From assembly GCA_038380795.1 (NCBI GenBank), contig CM076266.1, positions 46,398,425 to 46,462,424 on the forward strand: 64,000 bases of DNA. Direction: 5' to 3'. Of this stretch, positions 35,772-48,532 are shown in pieces (position 1 is the first letter of the stretch; each line of letters opens with the position of its first letter). A program made the position numbers and the translations under genes. The notes beneath the pieces are model-generated. The model ran no database searches. It was given only the letters and a program-made list of their open reading frames with translations, and had not been told where the DNA came from. Source of the DNA: Pyrocephalus nanus. Lineage: Eukaryota; Chordata; Aves; Passeriformes; Tyrannidae.

Positions 35772-38719
35772 AAAAACAAACTACCTTATTTGACAATGAT
35801 GAAATAAATGTTCTGACTTTTATAGCACTGCTGCTCATATTTCAATGTACAATTTGATATGAATTCAGGAATAGATTTAAATCCTAAATAGTTCTGAAAT
35901 ATGACTCTGAAATAGTTCATATTATATGACTCATGAAAAAAAACATTTTTCCAAAACACTGCCCTTACTTCAGCATTACTGTTTGTCCCTTTGTGCATAC
36001 CAGCACACCTGACATAAAAGCCCTGGCAAACCCAGTATTTTATCTTATGGTACAACTTAAATTTGTTCCAAACATGCCAAAGACTTTGTGCCCCATCACA
36101 GAGGGCCTCCACAGCCCAGGCGAGAACATTACCCTGTACAGTAAAACTAAATGTATTTTTGACCTTTTAGTCTGTATCCATTTTTACTATTAACTATAGG
36201 GAAAAATTATACCGCCCATGGCAAAATATGTTACCAGCATAGAGATGGTGTCTTGAAAGATGCATATTTTTGTTCATCTAAAAGGTCTAAAAAAGCAGCA
36301 AGTTTGCAGAGGGATAATGCCACTTGAAAGAATCCCAACTGAGACACCAACCGAAGCAGCTTTTTCTTGGAAGTGATTGCTTCCTTAAGTAAAAAGTAAA
36401 CAACTTCATTTTTAAAAAAAAACCCCATAATTCAAAATGCTTTGTCTTTTCCTACTTTTAGTTATTTCTTTCTGGATGAAACAACATTGGAAATACCAGC
36501 TGGATTTGCAGTTTAAGTTATCTGAATTACCATTTTTGGTCAATAGAGTGTTCAATCAAAACAAACTTAAACAGGTACCCTGTTCTAAAAGGATCATCTA
36601 TAATTTCCTTCCTAATAATTTTTATTTTCCTTTCAAAACAGAAACATGCATGATTATTTAGCCTCATCTTCTTGCTAATACTCAGTAGAAGGAGCTGATA
36701 TAGTGGCCTGTTCAGGGTACTTTGAGCCAGGCTTTCTGCTTTGCTTTCTGAAACTTTGGAAAGGCTTTGGAGCCAGTTATTTAGGTCAATTCCGTAAGAT
36801 CTACCCCAATAGAACTACACCACTCCAGTTGTGCAGCAAATAACACAGAAATTAGAGAATGACAGCTATATAACTTAAAGCCAGACCTATCTGGACACAT
36901 CATAATATAATTTTTAGTTACCTGTGCACGACACTCTTTCTGCAAACTGTTAACCATCAGCTTTCCTGTGTACTGCTCATGGTGGCATAGACTGCACTTC
37001 GTGGAAAAGCCATCCATGCTTCCTGGCTTGCAGCCTGCATCCCTCCTGATGTAGTGCTCCACTGGGCATGGGACCTACTTTGGTGCTCTGCCTTGGAGAG
37101 GATGTTTGGGCAAGAACTCAAGCCACTGAAGCACAGTGGAACAGAACTGTCAGTTCATGCATCTGCCCAAGTCTTTCTGCAGCAATGTCTCTATAAGGTC
37201 TGAATGTGTTGTGGGCAAAATTCTGGAAATTGGTGAAGATCCTAGAGTGAGAAAGATGCTAATTTTCAAAGCTCTATTAATATATATATGTATATGTGTA
37301 GAAAGCATTTATGCAGTGCGTGGGTTTCTAAGTGCTTCTAAAAACTGACACTCCTCTGTCAGTTTTTGTTTCACAAAAGCCCTTTAAAGCCCTTTCATAA
37401 GTAATTAAAATATATTTTAATGACTATTAAATGTTTTAGAGGAGGAGTTTGCTTTTGATCAAGCTGACACAAAATGTAGCACTCCCCCATGGCTGGCATT
37501 TAGCTCTCTCACTTTATTAGTATTTTGCCCTGTCTCTACTGTAGGTTTGAGCAGATGGAATTCAAGATTCCAGATCACAAAAACAATAAAGCTGCCTGCA
37601 TAAGAAAGAGAGAGAAAAGGAGGAATCAGGACCATGGGACTAGAACACATCTGCTGTGGCTGAACTAATATTGAGGAAAGCTGAACATATTCTTTGGTTC
37701 GTTCCTGTTGTGAATATTGCAGCTATCACTTTGCATTGAATTGTCATTTTTTGTTTCTCATTGCAGAATGCCAGTGATGCCAAGCAACACCAGCAGAGTT
37801 TGGCACTTTGCTGGAAAGAAAAGACGAAATGGTGAGAGATGAAAAATACCATGTCCTATCTACGTGCTTCTTATTCTGTACAGATGAAGCTTTGCCAGCC
37901 CACCAAATGGAATCCTTGGAAATGCCTGTCTTCCAGATAGATGGAACGGCTAGAATATTACGACTTTAAAATTGATTGAATATTAGATTCAGTTAATGCT
38001 GCCAGTGCTCAGAGATCATATTCAAACAGAGGAAAACAGCACACAGATGCTAATGCCCTGCCCTTCTCTAGAACATCAAGCTTCTACTGTAAGGAAGCCA
38101 TCTCATTTGTTTACCTATGAAAGTCTAATCAATATTAGATTCAAAAAGCATCATGAATAGTAACAGGAGGCAGGGAGCAGAATACCATCCATGCAGCACC
38201 TATTTTGTGAAGCTCTCTGCCCTCATAATCCTCACCGTCAGAAGTGCTCACAGCCAGGCTCATAAGCCCAAGCCAAAGTGACGTGATGTGGGCTATGCTA
38301 TTTAGCTGGGGTGCCCCACAGCATCCCTGCCCCTCTTCTAGTCTACCCTGGCTTGTGCTGCCACAACCCAAGTACCTGTGCAGGCTTGCAGAGCATCAGA
38401 GAGTTGTGTAATAGTGAATAGACTCCTAACTGGACCCTTAAAAGAAGAACTCTATGACTAAGCCAAGTCCCAGCCCCTGAGAGCCTGGCCAAGCATACTA
38501 GGAAGATGATGCAGCACTGAGCAACAAGACAAAAAATGTAAGGCTTAATGCTCGTGAACTGACAACCTCCCTGCATCTCCCAAGAAGGGAGAAGAGAGTC
38601 CTACCAGCAAACCTGCTGTAATGTGGGCTCTTCTCTGCATGGTCTGAGGGTCCCTGCCAGGAACTTCCATCAGCACAGGCTTCCCACAGGGTCACAGCAA
38701 TCTTTGAGGCATCCACCTG

Positions 38720-38800
38720 CTCCAGTGTGGGGCTCCTCCAGGGGCTGCAGCTGGGTTCCTGCTCCAGTGTGGATCTCCATGGCTGCAAGGGCACAGCTGC
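38720..38800 (-). repeat. Tandem ~40-bp modules inside the LTR
   Basis: CTCCAGTGTGG occurs at about 38720 and again at about 38762, each followed by related sequence (CTCC/TCTCC and a GGCTGCA block). Tandem GGAGCAGG-containing modules are a feature of this LTR family as I remember it. The copy number here looks low. Confidence 0.6.
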
Positions 38801-38969
38801 CTCCCCATGGTCTGCACCACAGGCTGCAGGGTTCTGCTCCGTTCTGGTGCCTGGATCACCTCCTGCCTGTTCCTCTTCACTGATCTTGTTGTCTGCAGGG
38901 GTGTTTCTCTCACATACTCTCACTCCTTCTCTGGCCACAATTACCTTGGTGCAATAATTGTTTTTCCTT

Positions 38970-38980
38970 CTTAAATATGT
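38970..38980 (-). promoter_or_regulatory. LTR TATA-like box
   Basis: On the minus strand CATATTTAAG lies within GATAACATATTTAAGAAGG, the probable U3 core promoter position of this LTR. It is a relic, since no viral genes follow. Confidence 0.5.
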
Positions 38981-39370
38981 TATCACAGAGACCTCACTAG
39001 CATTCCTGATGGGCTCGGCCTTGGCCTGCAGCAGGTCCATCCTGGAGCTGGCTGGCATTTGGCTCTGCCAGACATGGGGGAAGCTTGTGGCAGCTTCTCA
39101 GAGAAACCACCTCTGTAGCCCCCCACTACTCCTTCCTGTGCCAACACAGTACACTTAGATTCAGAACTCCTAAGGTTCCAGACATGTGAACTCAGTTGCA
39201 GCAGAGGAGTGGCTGCCTGGAGTGGCTGGAAGAGCTTTAGAGATGCAGCACTTTTTTTTGAATTCATAATTTTTGGAAACATGGGCTGGGGGTGCAATAA
39301 AAGGAAAAGAGAAAATTTTATGAAACAAGTAAGCAGTTTGGTGCTCCCTAGTAAAAGACATTGGAGAAAG

Positions 39371-39500
39371 TCATAGAATCATAGAACATGCTGAGTTGGA
39401 AGAGACCCATCAGGATCACTGAATCAACTTCTGGCCATGCAAAGGACACCCCAGGAATCACACCCTGTGCCTGAGAGAGATGGCCACCAAAACAATCAGG
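39371..39500 (-). mobile_element. CR1 LINE 3' end, minus orientation
   Basis: The plus strand reads TCATAGAATCATAGAACATG, then CTGAGTTGGAAGAGACCCAT and CAGGATCACTGAATCAACTT, then GGACACCCCAGGAATCACAC. This is the reverse complement of a CR1 tail of the subtype ending ...GGGTCC-CTTCCAACTCAG.... The 5' truncation point near 39500 is approximate; an AC-rich patch follows. The element carries no coding sequence. Confidence 0.85.
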
Positions 39501-39667
39501 GACTTGGGGCACGTACACACAAGCACACACACTGAGAGATTTGGGTTTCCTCTGCCTTAAAAGGAGATTCTAAATAGAGATTTTACTTCTCTCTTCAGCT
39601 GTTTAAGGGGAAATCATAGAGAAGATGAATTCATACTGGTTTCAGAGCTGCACAGTAAAAGGAAAAG

Positions 39668-39895
39668 AGACAGCAAGATCAAGCTGAAGAAAGGAAAAAG
39701 CCAACTGCATACAAGAAAAAAGATTTCACCATGAGGGTGGTCAAGAACAGGAGCAAATGTCCAGAAGTTGTATAATCTCCATCCTTGGAAGCATCCAAGG
39801 ATAGACTGGACACAGCTTGAACAACCTTGACCTTGCTAAGAGCAGTGGCTTGGAGAGGCTGGCCTCCCTTCCAGCCTACATGATTCTGTGATTCT
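39668..39895 (+). mobile_element. CR1 LINE 3' end, plus orientation
   Basis: The landmarks are ACCATGAGGGTGGTCAAGAAC (39728), ATCTCCATCCTTGGAAGCAT (39775), GACTGGACACAGCTTGAACAA, GGCCTCCCTTCCAGCCTACA and the terminal TGATTCTGTGATTCT. The 5' part is very diverged. It stands tail-out relative to the minus-strand CR1 170 bases away. Confidence 0.85.
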
Positions 39896-41713
39896 ACAAA
39901 AAAATTAACAAAAGGTTTGCTTTTTGCCTAATGTAACCTCATACCCAGAAAAATACTTTTAAAATATAAAAATAACATTAGGTAAATCAACCTTCCCCAG
40001 CTTCTTTGCTTCTTATTCAACAAAAATAAATCTGTTAAATGCTATTTTTCTTTGGAAGGCCATGAATCAGTGTCCTTGAAAATAACTTATCCATTTTGTC
40101 AACAAACCTTAGTCCATCTGGTTTATGCTAGACACTGATTTTATTAAATTAAACCTTGGACATGCTATCTATCCAGCAACAAAGAAAAACATTGTTAAAG
40201 ACAATTGGTCCAGTCTGATCTCTCTGTGTTGTGTAAGTGGAGGAACTTCGCTGAAGTCAAGTGAATTTATGTTGACATAAAAGTGGTTCCTGGGGGAGGA
40301 GGGGAATGGATCTTGGATGCCCAAGGCTGTTTGACAATAGAAGAGAGCAGCTCAGCAGAAGCTAATTGGTTTAGTGTTTACTTCTATAGTCCCTGGGAAG
40401 GCAGAATAACTCCTGAAATTCAAGGTTTCATGCATAGCTTCATTGGTTCAACAGCACAAAATCACTTCTGGCAGAAGAAAACCTGTTCACCAGGTGGTGA
40501 TGGGAATTGCTGTCATATATGGGCAAAGCATTCAGGATATTTGGTGTAGGGTTACAGCAACAAACAAGGGCTCAGAAAACAATCTAGAATTCATCTATCT
40601 TCACTTGATTTTCATTTTTATGCCTGTAATAGAGTGAATTAGCTCTACTACTACCTGAGCCAATACAAATGTTGAAACACAACACACATCTGCAACCACC
40701 ACTTGATCTTTAAGCAGGCCAGACAAAAAGAAGACTTTGGGGGCTTGTTCCATTTTGTGGATGAAGTTTAATAAAGAATCTGCCTGCAGTTGGCTTATGA
40801 CTTGCTTTGTTTAATATTAAGTGAAGGATTGCTTGTGTTTTATTTTTAGGGGGCCAGCAACAGGAGGTATGTAAGAACAGCAGCATGTGACAAGTTTCTG
40901 TATTGGTTTGTGTTTTCTTTAAACATTAAATCTGGTCTTCATTTATGACATTATAGTCATTATAAATCTAGTCAGAACATTAGCATCAATGACAGGAAAG
41001 AAAATTTAAGGGGGTTAAAAGAAAATTCTGGTAAATGAGAGATGAAGCAGTTCTTTTCCAAGTTCATATATACAAAAAAGTTTAAGATGAGAGCATTGGT
41101 AGTATGCATACAGCCTTAAGAAAGCAGCAGAAAATGCTTTTATTTTAGAAAATAAAAGAATGTTACCATTTGTTAATATTTCACCTGAAATGTAAAGTCT
41201 TCTATCAATTTAAGTTCAAGCAATGCACTGCTTTGAAACTTCTGTAAGTCTTCATAAGGAAAAGAAAATGTGTAAAGACTTCAGAAAATACAGATGCAAA
41301 TAACTAACCTGAAGATTTGTAAAACCTTATTTGGAGGAGGGAAGATGGATACAGAAGACTACCTTCATGAAAATTAGCCTTAGAAAAAAAATCTGCATTT
41401 CTTAAACTAAATCAACTGTGCCTTTAAGAAAAGAATCAAAGCCCAGTCTTTTTAAGATATATGCTTTTTCTAGCATATTCAGACTAATTTAAATTACAGA
41501 AGGTCCTTTCTTGTTGAACAACAGCTTTCAGTCCTGAATACCACCTTTGGTATAATGGACTTCTATACAGTTCAAGGTAGGTTTTTTGTGAGGTCCAGAA
41601 CTAGTTTCATCATTGCTGTATCTTGTATATTGAGTCATGATGGTGTATAGAAAAGATACATAAATTTATGCATATATATTCTTCCTAGTTCTGGCAGAAA
41701 TTTTGGAGCTTTC

Positions 41714-41728
41714 TTTTTTTTTTTTTTT
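41714..41728. repeat. Poly(T)15 tract
   Basis: Fifteen T lie after GAGCTTTC. This is simple sequence, with no recognised retrocopy beside it. Confidence 0.85.
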
Positions 41729-44700
41729 AAACTGAGTTTTCTGTTTTTGCCTCACAGCATACCTGATATATTTCTGCTTCTGTTCTCCTTCAACTTTTGG
41801 TTTCTGTGAAGAGAAGAATCATCACCATGAGAGAGAGGAAGGCAGATGGAGGGGGTTGGGCCCATGCAATTCTGCCTGAGTTTTGCCCCATATCTCATGA
41901 GAGGCTGGTTTCAGGACAAGAGGAGGGGTAGGATGGGCTCCAGAGCCCTTTCTCCATTCCAGATATTAACATGCTGAGTGGGTACAGAGAGGGGGACGTG
42001 ACCTCCATTCATCTGCCAACAGCATGTCCCTTCCTCACAACACAGCTGGAGCTGGCAGGGATGCACGGCTGCCCTTGCAGCTGGTAGTCTGTTTGTTGCA
42101 ATGGTCTACAGCTGAAAGCTCACGCTGCCTCCTTAAAGTTTGGATTTATCTACACGTGAACAGTAGCTAAGTTATCAGAGTTCTAACTAACCTTGTTCAA
42201 AACAATCAAGTTAAAAGCAGAAGATGAATGGCAACATTTGCATAGAACACCTCTGGTCTTTTTAACAGTTAGATACATTTTAGAAAAACAATAGCACCTT
42301 TGAAGTAATTCTTGAGTGCTATAACAATGCACAGGAAAGTGCAAAAGCAATTAAAGTAGGGATCGATTTGAGACTGAGTAATGTAACAATGTGTGCTGTT
42401 GACAGTGTCAGTGAGCTGTGGAGAGCACAGAAATTATCATGTTTTCTGTCTCCATATAACAGAGACAAGAGAGATTTTATTTCCAATAATAAAAGGAAAT
42501 TTTACTGACATTAAGAGCTAATATGGAATTACTGACCAACTTATGACCAATCACCCATCAGTGTTCCCCTTCATACCTATTGATGCAGCTGGTGGAAACC
42601 TGCCTTTGAGGTTATCCAGTGCCCTCCATTGTAACATTGGTATTAGCCATCAGCATCCTAGCCTAATCCAGTCCCTTTCATCTAAAAGGTTGCAAGGCTT
42701 TTACAGGCAGAAAGAGAGGAGAAATTGTAATGAAAATGATACAGTCATTCCAGAGAGCTAGTTTGCCCTTCTGAGATTCAGAAAACTTTTCCCGAGGGAT
42801 TTGATTTGAGACTGTACATGGCAAAGATAGCTTTCTTTCCATCCCCAAAAATATCTGCTTTGGTTCACACAGAGAAGATTCAGTCAACAAAAGTTTTGCC
42901 ATATGAAGTGTGACCTTGCAATTTAAAATTAGACACAGTGTGTAGCCGAACAGGAGGGGATTGCAGTTGCAGGGGCATTCCCTACCTCCATGGTTGGCAC
43001 TCTGCACCTCACTGAGAACACACACTTTATGATGTTGAGCAGCAGCAGCACCTAAAACTGTAGCTTTGCTTTCCTGAATCCTAACTTGTTGTCCACAACT
43101 CCCAGCACCTGTTCTGACAAAGAGTCTAGAGGAAGCTGACCTCCCTCCTGGGGCACAGCGGGGAAAGGCACTGCCAGCACCAGTGTGAAAGCCCCACAGC
43201 TGGGTCCTTAGGATGCCCCCTTGAACCACAGCACATGAGCATGGTCATCACTTTTTGACTTGGCGATCAGGCTTAGAGCTCAAAAATTTCCTCGATCAAC
43301 TATCCTCTAGTTTTCTCAAAAGCAAAGATGGTCTCTGAGCTTACACTAGTCCAGAAAAAGTTTTGGCTTCATAGCCAGGTTTTATTCTTCCCTAGCTACA
43401 CAGTCCCAGGATTTGAGAGGAGTTGATGTTTTGAATTCAGCTGATGTATTGTATTAGCCTACTCTGTGAATGCCATTATAATTAGAAACAAACCTACACA
43501 ACCGATAAAATAAGACACTAATTGTTGTATTTATTCCCCTGTGAAGACACACTCTGGCACTATTAATTGTACTTAGTCACAATCTGTTCATCATCTAATT
43601 GTTTTCCACAGAGCTGAAAAGAACCAAATATTTACCCACATGAATTTATTAGTATCTACTCATGAATCATAACTGCTCTACAATGATTTCTTTTTAAAGG
43701 CAAGAAAAAAACTGCAGAAAATAAAACGTGCAATGTTGAACAGAGTTTGGGTGTCATGGCTCCTGGGTACCAGGACCCATGGGGGCTCTCCAGAGGTCCA
43801 GGGCTCATCCCACCACCCTAGCCAGAATTGGGGCAGTCCCATCCCCAGGTATCATTGTGGGTGCTGCAGCCAGGAAATGAGTTCCATGCCCCACTGTGTG
43901 GACACCAGAGCAGCTGTGGGGACTTCTCCAGATTATGGGTCCAAAAAATTCCCTGAGGATGCAAGCCTGGCCTCAGCTGGCATCTCTTCCAGATCTTTAT
44001 TTGGCTTGTCTGTGCGCTCAGGATGATATTTCTGCAGCATTTAACTTTAGGGCAGATTAAGCTTTTCAGTAGCACTGCTGGAGAGACACCTTCTTTAAGC
44101 CTAGCCTGAATTAAACGCATGAGCTGGCACTCCACTAATCAACCAGTAGGACTAATCGACTTTCCCAACATGTCCTAGAAGAAATGCACCAAAAATACTT
44201 GTCTGATAATATATCAGATATTTTCAAACTCTAAAGGCAGGTTCCTCAAGTCCCCCAGAGAATTACCTTTGCTGTAAAGGTCATGGGTGTGAGGTGGGCT
44301 GGCGGCTCACATTAATCCTTGTTTCTTCTGGATATATTTACCTCTTTGTGGTGTAAATTATTGTGATCATAGATGTGACAAGTTATTTGATCATCTTGTA
44401 GGGAAAAAAATGTCAGACTTTTCTTTCAATGGGAAGGGACTTTTACCTTTTAACATAGTGTAAAATATATGTAAAAACAATATGTATTTTGTCACTCTGT
44501 ATTTTTCAAGGGATAGTAAGAGTCAATGTTAAGAATTACAGGGGTTTTATAATGTTTATGTTGAAAATAATGCAGACTCTATCTACCTGAAAAGAAATCA
44601 AATTCAGAGACAGAAAACTGGTAAAATAGATATCTGTCTGTACTCCAAACTGAGCCTTATCAAGGCAGACACACCATTGTCATGAGACGGGAACCTTACA

Positions 44701-47700
44701 GCGGTTCTACTGCACATTTCATGGGAGACCCTGGCATATAAAGTGATGTCTGCAATTTTTAATGTGACCATTGGGACCAGAATCTATGAGAATCTCCATG
44801 AACCCAGACTCCCTCGCTCCAAATCAGCAGTACAGGTACCCAAGGAGGACCACAGTGCCAGATCTCCCTGTATGACAGCAGCATTTTTTCTACCTTCAAA
44901 TATTTTTAACATCCTTTTTTGTTGCCACTACAGTTTCTGAATACAGATATGTGATTGTTATTCCTCGGGCCTAATGATGTGAAAAATTTGGTATGAAACA
45001 AAGAATTTTGCTCCTTTTCAGCTCCATTTGAAGGCTTTGGGACTAAACTTCTCCTTTAGAAAGCAAACTAGACTTAATAAGTATGCAATGAATCCTGTTT
45101 ACCATTATTTCTGCCACTTAGTAAATTTTTTTTCTCTCAAGAGAATATTATCACCACAGAAGGTGGCTTTTAAAGTAAAGTTCTTACAGCCTCGTTTATT
45201 AGAGGATTATTCTTCATTTACTAAACCCATGGCATATTTTACAAAATAAAAACATTCCTATACATAGTGTGGAATATAACCTCTATGGGAGTTTAAATTT
45301 GGTAATTTAAACTCTCTCTTTTTCCCTTGGAATTTATGTGGCTGTGAAAGCTCTAGAATATATATCATGGATAGAAATGTAAATATTCTTCTGCAGAAAA
45401 TATCTTCTCCTTCATTCCAGTGTTTGATAACCAAAATTACAGATTAAAGATGCCTAGGAATACTTTTTCTATAAGCCAAAGTGAAATTTATGTTATTAAA
45501 TTACTTAAAACACAAAGTATTAGAAAGTTGAATGTGCATATGCAAGGAGTCCAGCAGATGAATTACCTTGCTTGAGAAGCTTGAAAGTATGAAGAATTGT
45601 AATTTTATAGTCTGATGATACATTAGAGTGACTGCCTCCCCAGAAGCAGAAGACAAATTTATATTTGTAAAGACTGTGGAATCATCTCATTAACAATGCA
45701 CTGCCTAAGACACTATCTCAAAGCAACAGTAAATATACTGAAATACTGTTTTCTTTCACCACTGGCCGTAGCCAGCTGTGTAGGATTTCTGGACAGAGTT
45801 GCTACCACACCAGACTTTATGACAAGAATATGTCAACAAGATAAAATTTCCTGGCAGTAAAATCTCAGCCATAAAAAAAGTAAAAGTAACAATAAAAATC
45901 ATCATCTCAGCAAGTGATATCCTTATTAAAAAAGAAGAAAAAGTACACTGATAACTCTGAGGACAATATGGAAGATACTATAAAATTGGTGTGCTGGCAT
46001 ATCCAAGTGATTATATACCTGGTTCACATATTTTTGTTGTGTATTTCTTGCTATGTTATGAGAATACTGGTTGACTAAATTGTCTAGCAAAGAGAACAAA
46101 GCACTAATAGTATCCACAGAGACAGTGGTCATTTTGCCTCTGTTTGGGGTCTATGCCCTCAGCCTGTTTCCTGCTCTGGATTCTGCTGAAAGTCGTGGTA
46201 AAAAACTATCCTGCATTGTAGTGCTTGCAGAATTGCAATTGAATTTCCACACTCCCATTCAAAAACACAGCCATGAGCCACAGCTTCATGCTGTATGTCA
46301 CAAGTATGAAAGAATAGAATTTGGATGCAGAAGTTTAAAACCTGCAAGGATTCACACCATGTTATACACATATTATAAAAAAAACCACAATACACAAATA
46401 TGAAATAAAGACAAAGGACTCACACTCCTGGGCAAACTGAAGTAACATGGAAATCAGTTGTTCAGGATCATAATCCCTCTCTCAGTCGAGGATTGCCTGG
46501 CTTTTCTGACACACAGAGGGCTACATGTCATCACACAGGCACTCACCTCATGTCTCTCAATGTGGTAACAGCAGAAGTCACTTGAGGGCAGACATTCTGC
46601 TGCGACAGGGACATTTGTGACATGATGTACAGTCCCCAGCTTGACCTAAAAAGCACTTTGTCACTGTGGCCTGTATGTTGCAAGCTGCTCTGATGGACAA
46701 AGACTGATTCTTTCTCTAAACCTCTGTGGCAGTTTTTGTCATGAAAAATATTGTCCCCCCCCACCAGAGGGTTCAGGTTAGACATGAAATCAGATCTTCA
46801 GATCAGATAAGTGCAACCTGATTATTCCATCTTTTTTCTCTTTTTTTTTTAAATTTTATTTTTTGTTTGTTTGTTTTGGTTGATTTGGTTTTTTAAACAC
46901 CAACTGGTATACTTATTTATTTAAAAATATTATTCTCTCTGGATAAATCTTTTTATTGCTGCCACCAAGAACTGAGCCAATTGCTGTCCTCTTATTCAAT
47001 GTTGACATCCATTTACTGAGCAGCATATGAGACAAGGAAGCTGAGAGATAAGCGAGAATGTTTGCTAACTTATGTTATTAAGCAGATTCCATTAGAATGT
47101 AGTAGATTCCATCTAGACTTTGCATCTTTTCCTTCAGGGACATCAGTGAAATTCTTCTGAAATCCAAAGAATCATACTTCAAGCCAGGATACATTTAAAT
47201 GTGAAAAATATTTCCTGCCAAGAGAAACCACAGGCAATAAACAATACAAATTGTCACAGCACATGACACAAACAAATTGTTTGGAAAATTCCTCTGTATT
47301 GCTTTTGCCTGGATCAAAACTATATACTAGGTACAGAAGTTATTGGGGAATTTTTGCTTTTTAATAAAATGCTACAGCACTTCGTAAAAAACCATATGCA
47401 CCTATTAGACTTCTGATGATGTGAAGGTAGCTGAAATGCAAAGGTAATGCATGTTGGCAAAAGTGAGCAAAACCAGCAATACATATTTGTGTTTTAGGGA
47501 AGTAAAATAAAAGAGGACACGATGAATAATGCTCTTTAGATTAATAAGAACAACCCAGTTTTGCCCTTTGGGAAAGTAATTCAGCATCTGGTCTAGACTC
47601 GTCTGGCTTTGCTTCCCAGTTCTGTTCAGGAATGGCTGTGACAAACTGTGTAACCAGAGCACCAACGCAACCAGAGCAAACTCATGGTGGAAGCCTGAAT

Positions 47701-48509
47701 GAAACTGGGAGAGACATTAAGACTGGTCAGCTTAAACCTGGCAGTTCAGTGAAATTAATTTAGTCCTCATTCTCTGAGAGTGCATTTGCATTGATAAAGT
47801 GTGAGGGGTTGTTGTGGTTTTTTTTTAATCAAGGGTTAGAATTTTTACATTCTCTGCACTTCTTGCCATGATACTGTATATTACAATAGTCTCTATAGTT
47901 TACAATTTTTTCAGAGTATGCCTACTACATTCAAAATGAAACAAACTGTTTCACTGGCAAGCAGCACTGCTAATGAGATTAGCTTCTTTCATAACTCTTG
48001 TCATTGTTCCCATTCTAAACACCAAATTTTAATTTATAGAGCCAAAGTTAATCAATTTGTATTTAATAATGTTCATTTTTCCATATTTAACTATGTTCTT
48101 TTTTCTACCAAATTTTCCAAATGCTTTATCCCATGGATTTAACTGAGTATTTCCTTTTTCACTGGGGACTAATGATGCCAAATGAACTGCAGTATTTCAA
48201 GCAGGTCTCATGGTTTCAGTATCTTGTGCTCCTGTGTAGTTAAGAACACCACAAAGTTCCAAAGATGGAAGAAGAGAACAAAAAATTTTCAATATGATTT
48301 TTTTTTTCCTGAATAGCCTTTAAAGAGAAATATTTCCTTGAATTGCTACCTTTATGTATTTATTTGAAAAACTGACATATATGAGTAATAGATGAGTACA
48401 TGACCCTATGCCTAAGCTTGGCAGGAAGCCACAGAACATGAGCTGTATGCTTAACCACACCTTCTTCTCTGAGAAGAAAACCAGAGGGGACTTTTGGGAG
48501 TCACCTTGT

Positions 48510-48532
48510 TATTATTATTATTATTATTATAC
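48510..48532. repeat. (ATT)n trinucleotide microsatellite
   Basis: Seven or more ATT units occur in uninterrupted series. The minus-strand frame through it would encode a poly-asparagine run, a translation artefact of the repeat. Confidence 0.9.

Larger units (their letters stand above)
31244..38589. other. Unique non-coding DNA with homopolymer tracts
   Basis: No gene is recognised in about 7.3 kb. The stretch contains a GATATACC/GGTATATC-rich patch (33558-33620), poly(A)17 at 33491-33507, a G8 run near 34311, T15 at 35757-35771 and an (AT)n patch near 37281-37295. The higher-GC part 38141-38590 leads into the LTR fragment and may contain its diverged 3' part, but I cannot match it. Confidence 0.45.
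38590..39153 (-). mobile_element. Endogenous retrovirus LTR fragment (avian ERVL-like family)
   Basis: Read on the minus strand this begins TGTACTGTGTTGGC at 39153. It continues through features of an LTR family I recognise from bird genomes: GGGGGAAGCTT, GCCAAGGCCGAGCCCATCAG, GATAACATATTTAAGAAGG (TATA region) and GTGAGAGAAACACCCCTGCAG. After these come GC-rich modules containing CACACTGGAGCAGG. The 3' half of the LTR and its end are not recognised beyond about 38590, so it is truncated or too diverged. No internal retroviral genes accompany it. A 186-codon open frame (38498-39058, -) runs through it, but it follows the GC-rich modules and has no recognisable product. Confidence 0.75.

Noticed and set aside
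38498..39058. 186-codon minus-strand frame as a gene
   Set aside because: It coincides with GC-rich tandem modules of an ERV LTR and resembles no protein. It is treated as LTR sequence.
42678..43229. 183-codon open frame on the minus strand
   Set aside because: It opens with GTG and has no ATG until roughly residue 109, so the usable frame is under 80 codons. The product is unrecognisable and there is no promoter or splice context.
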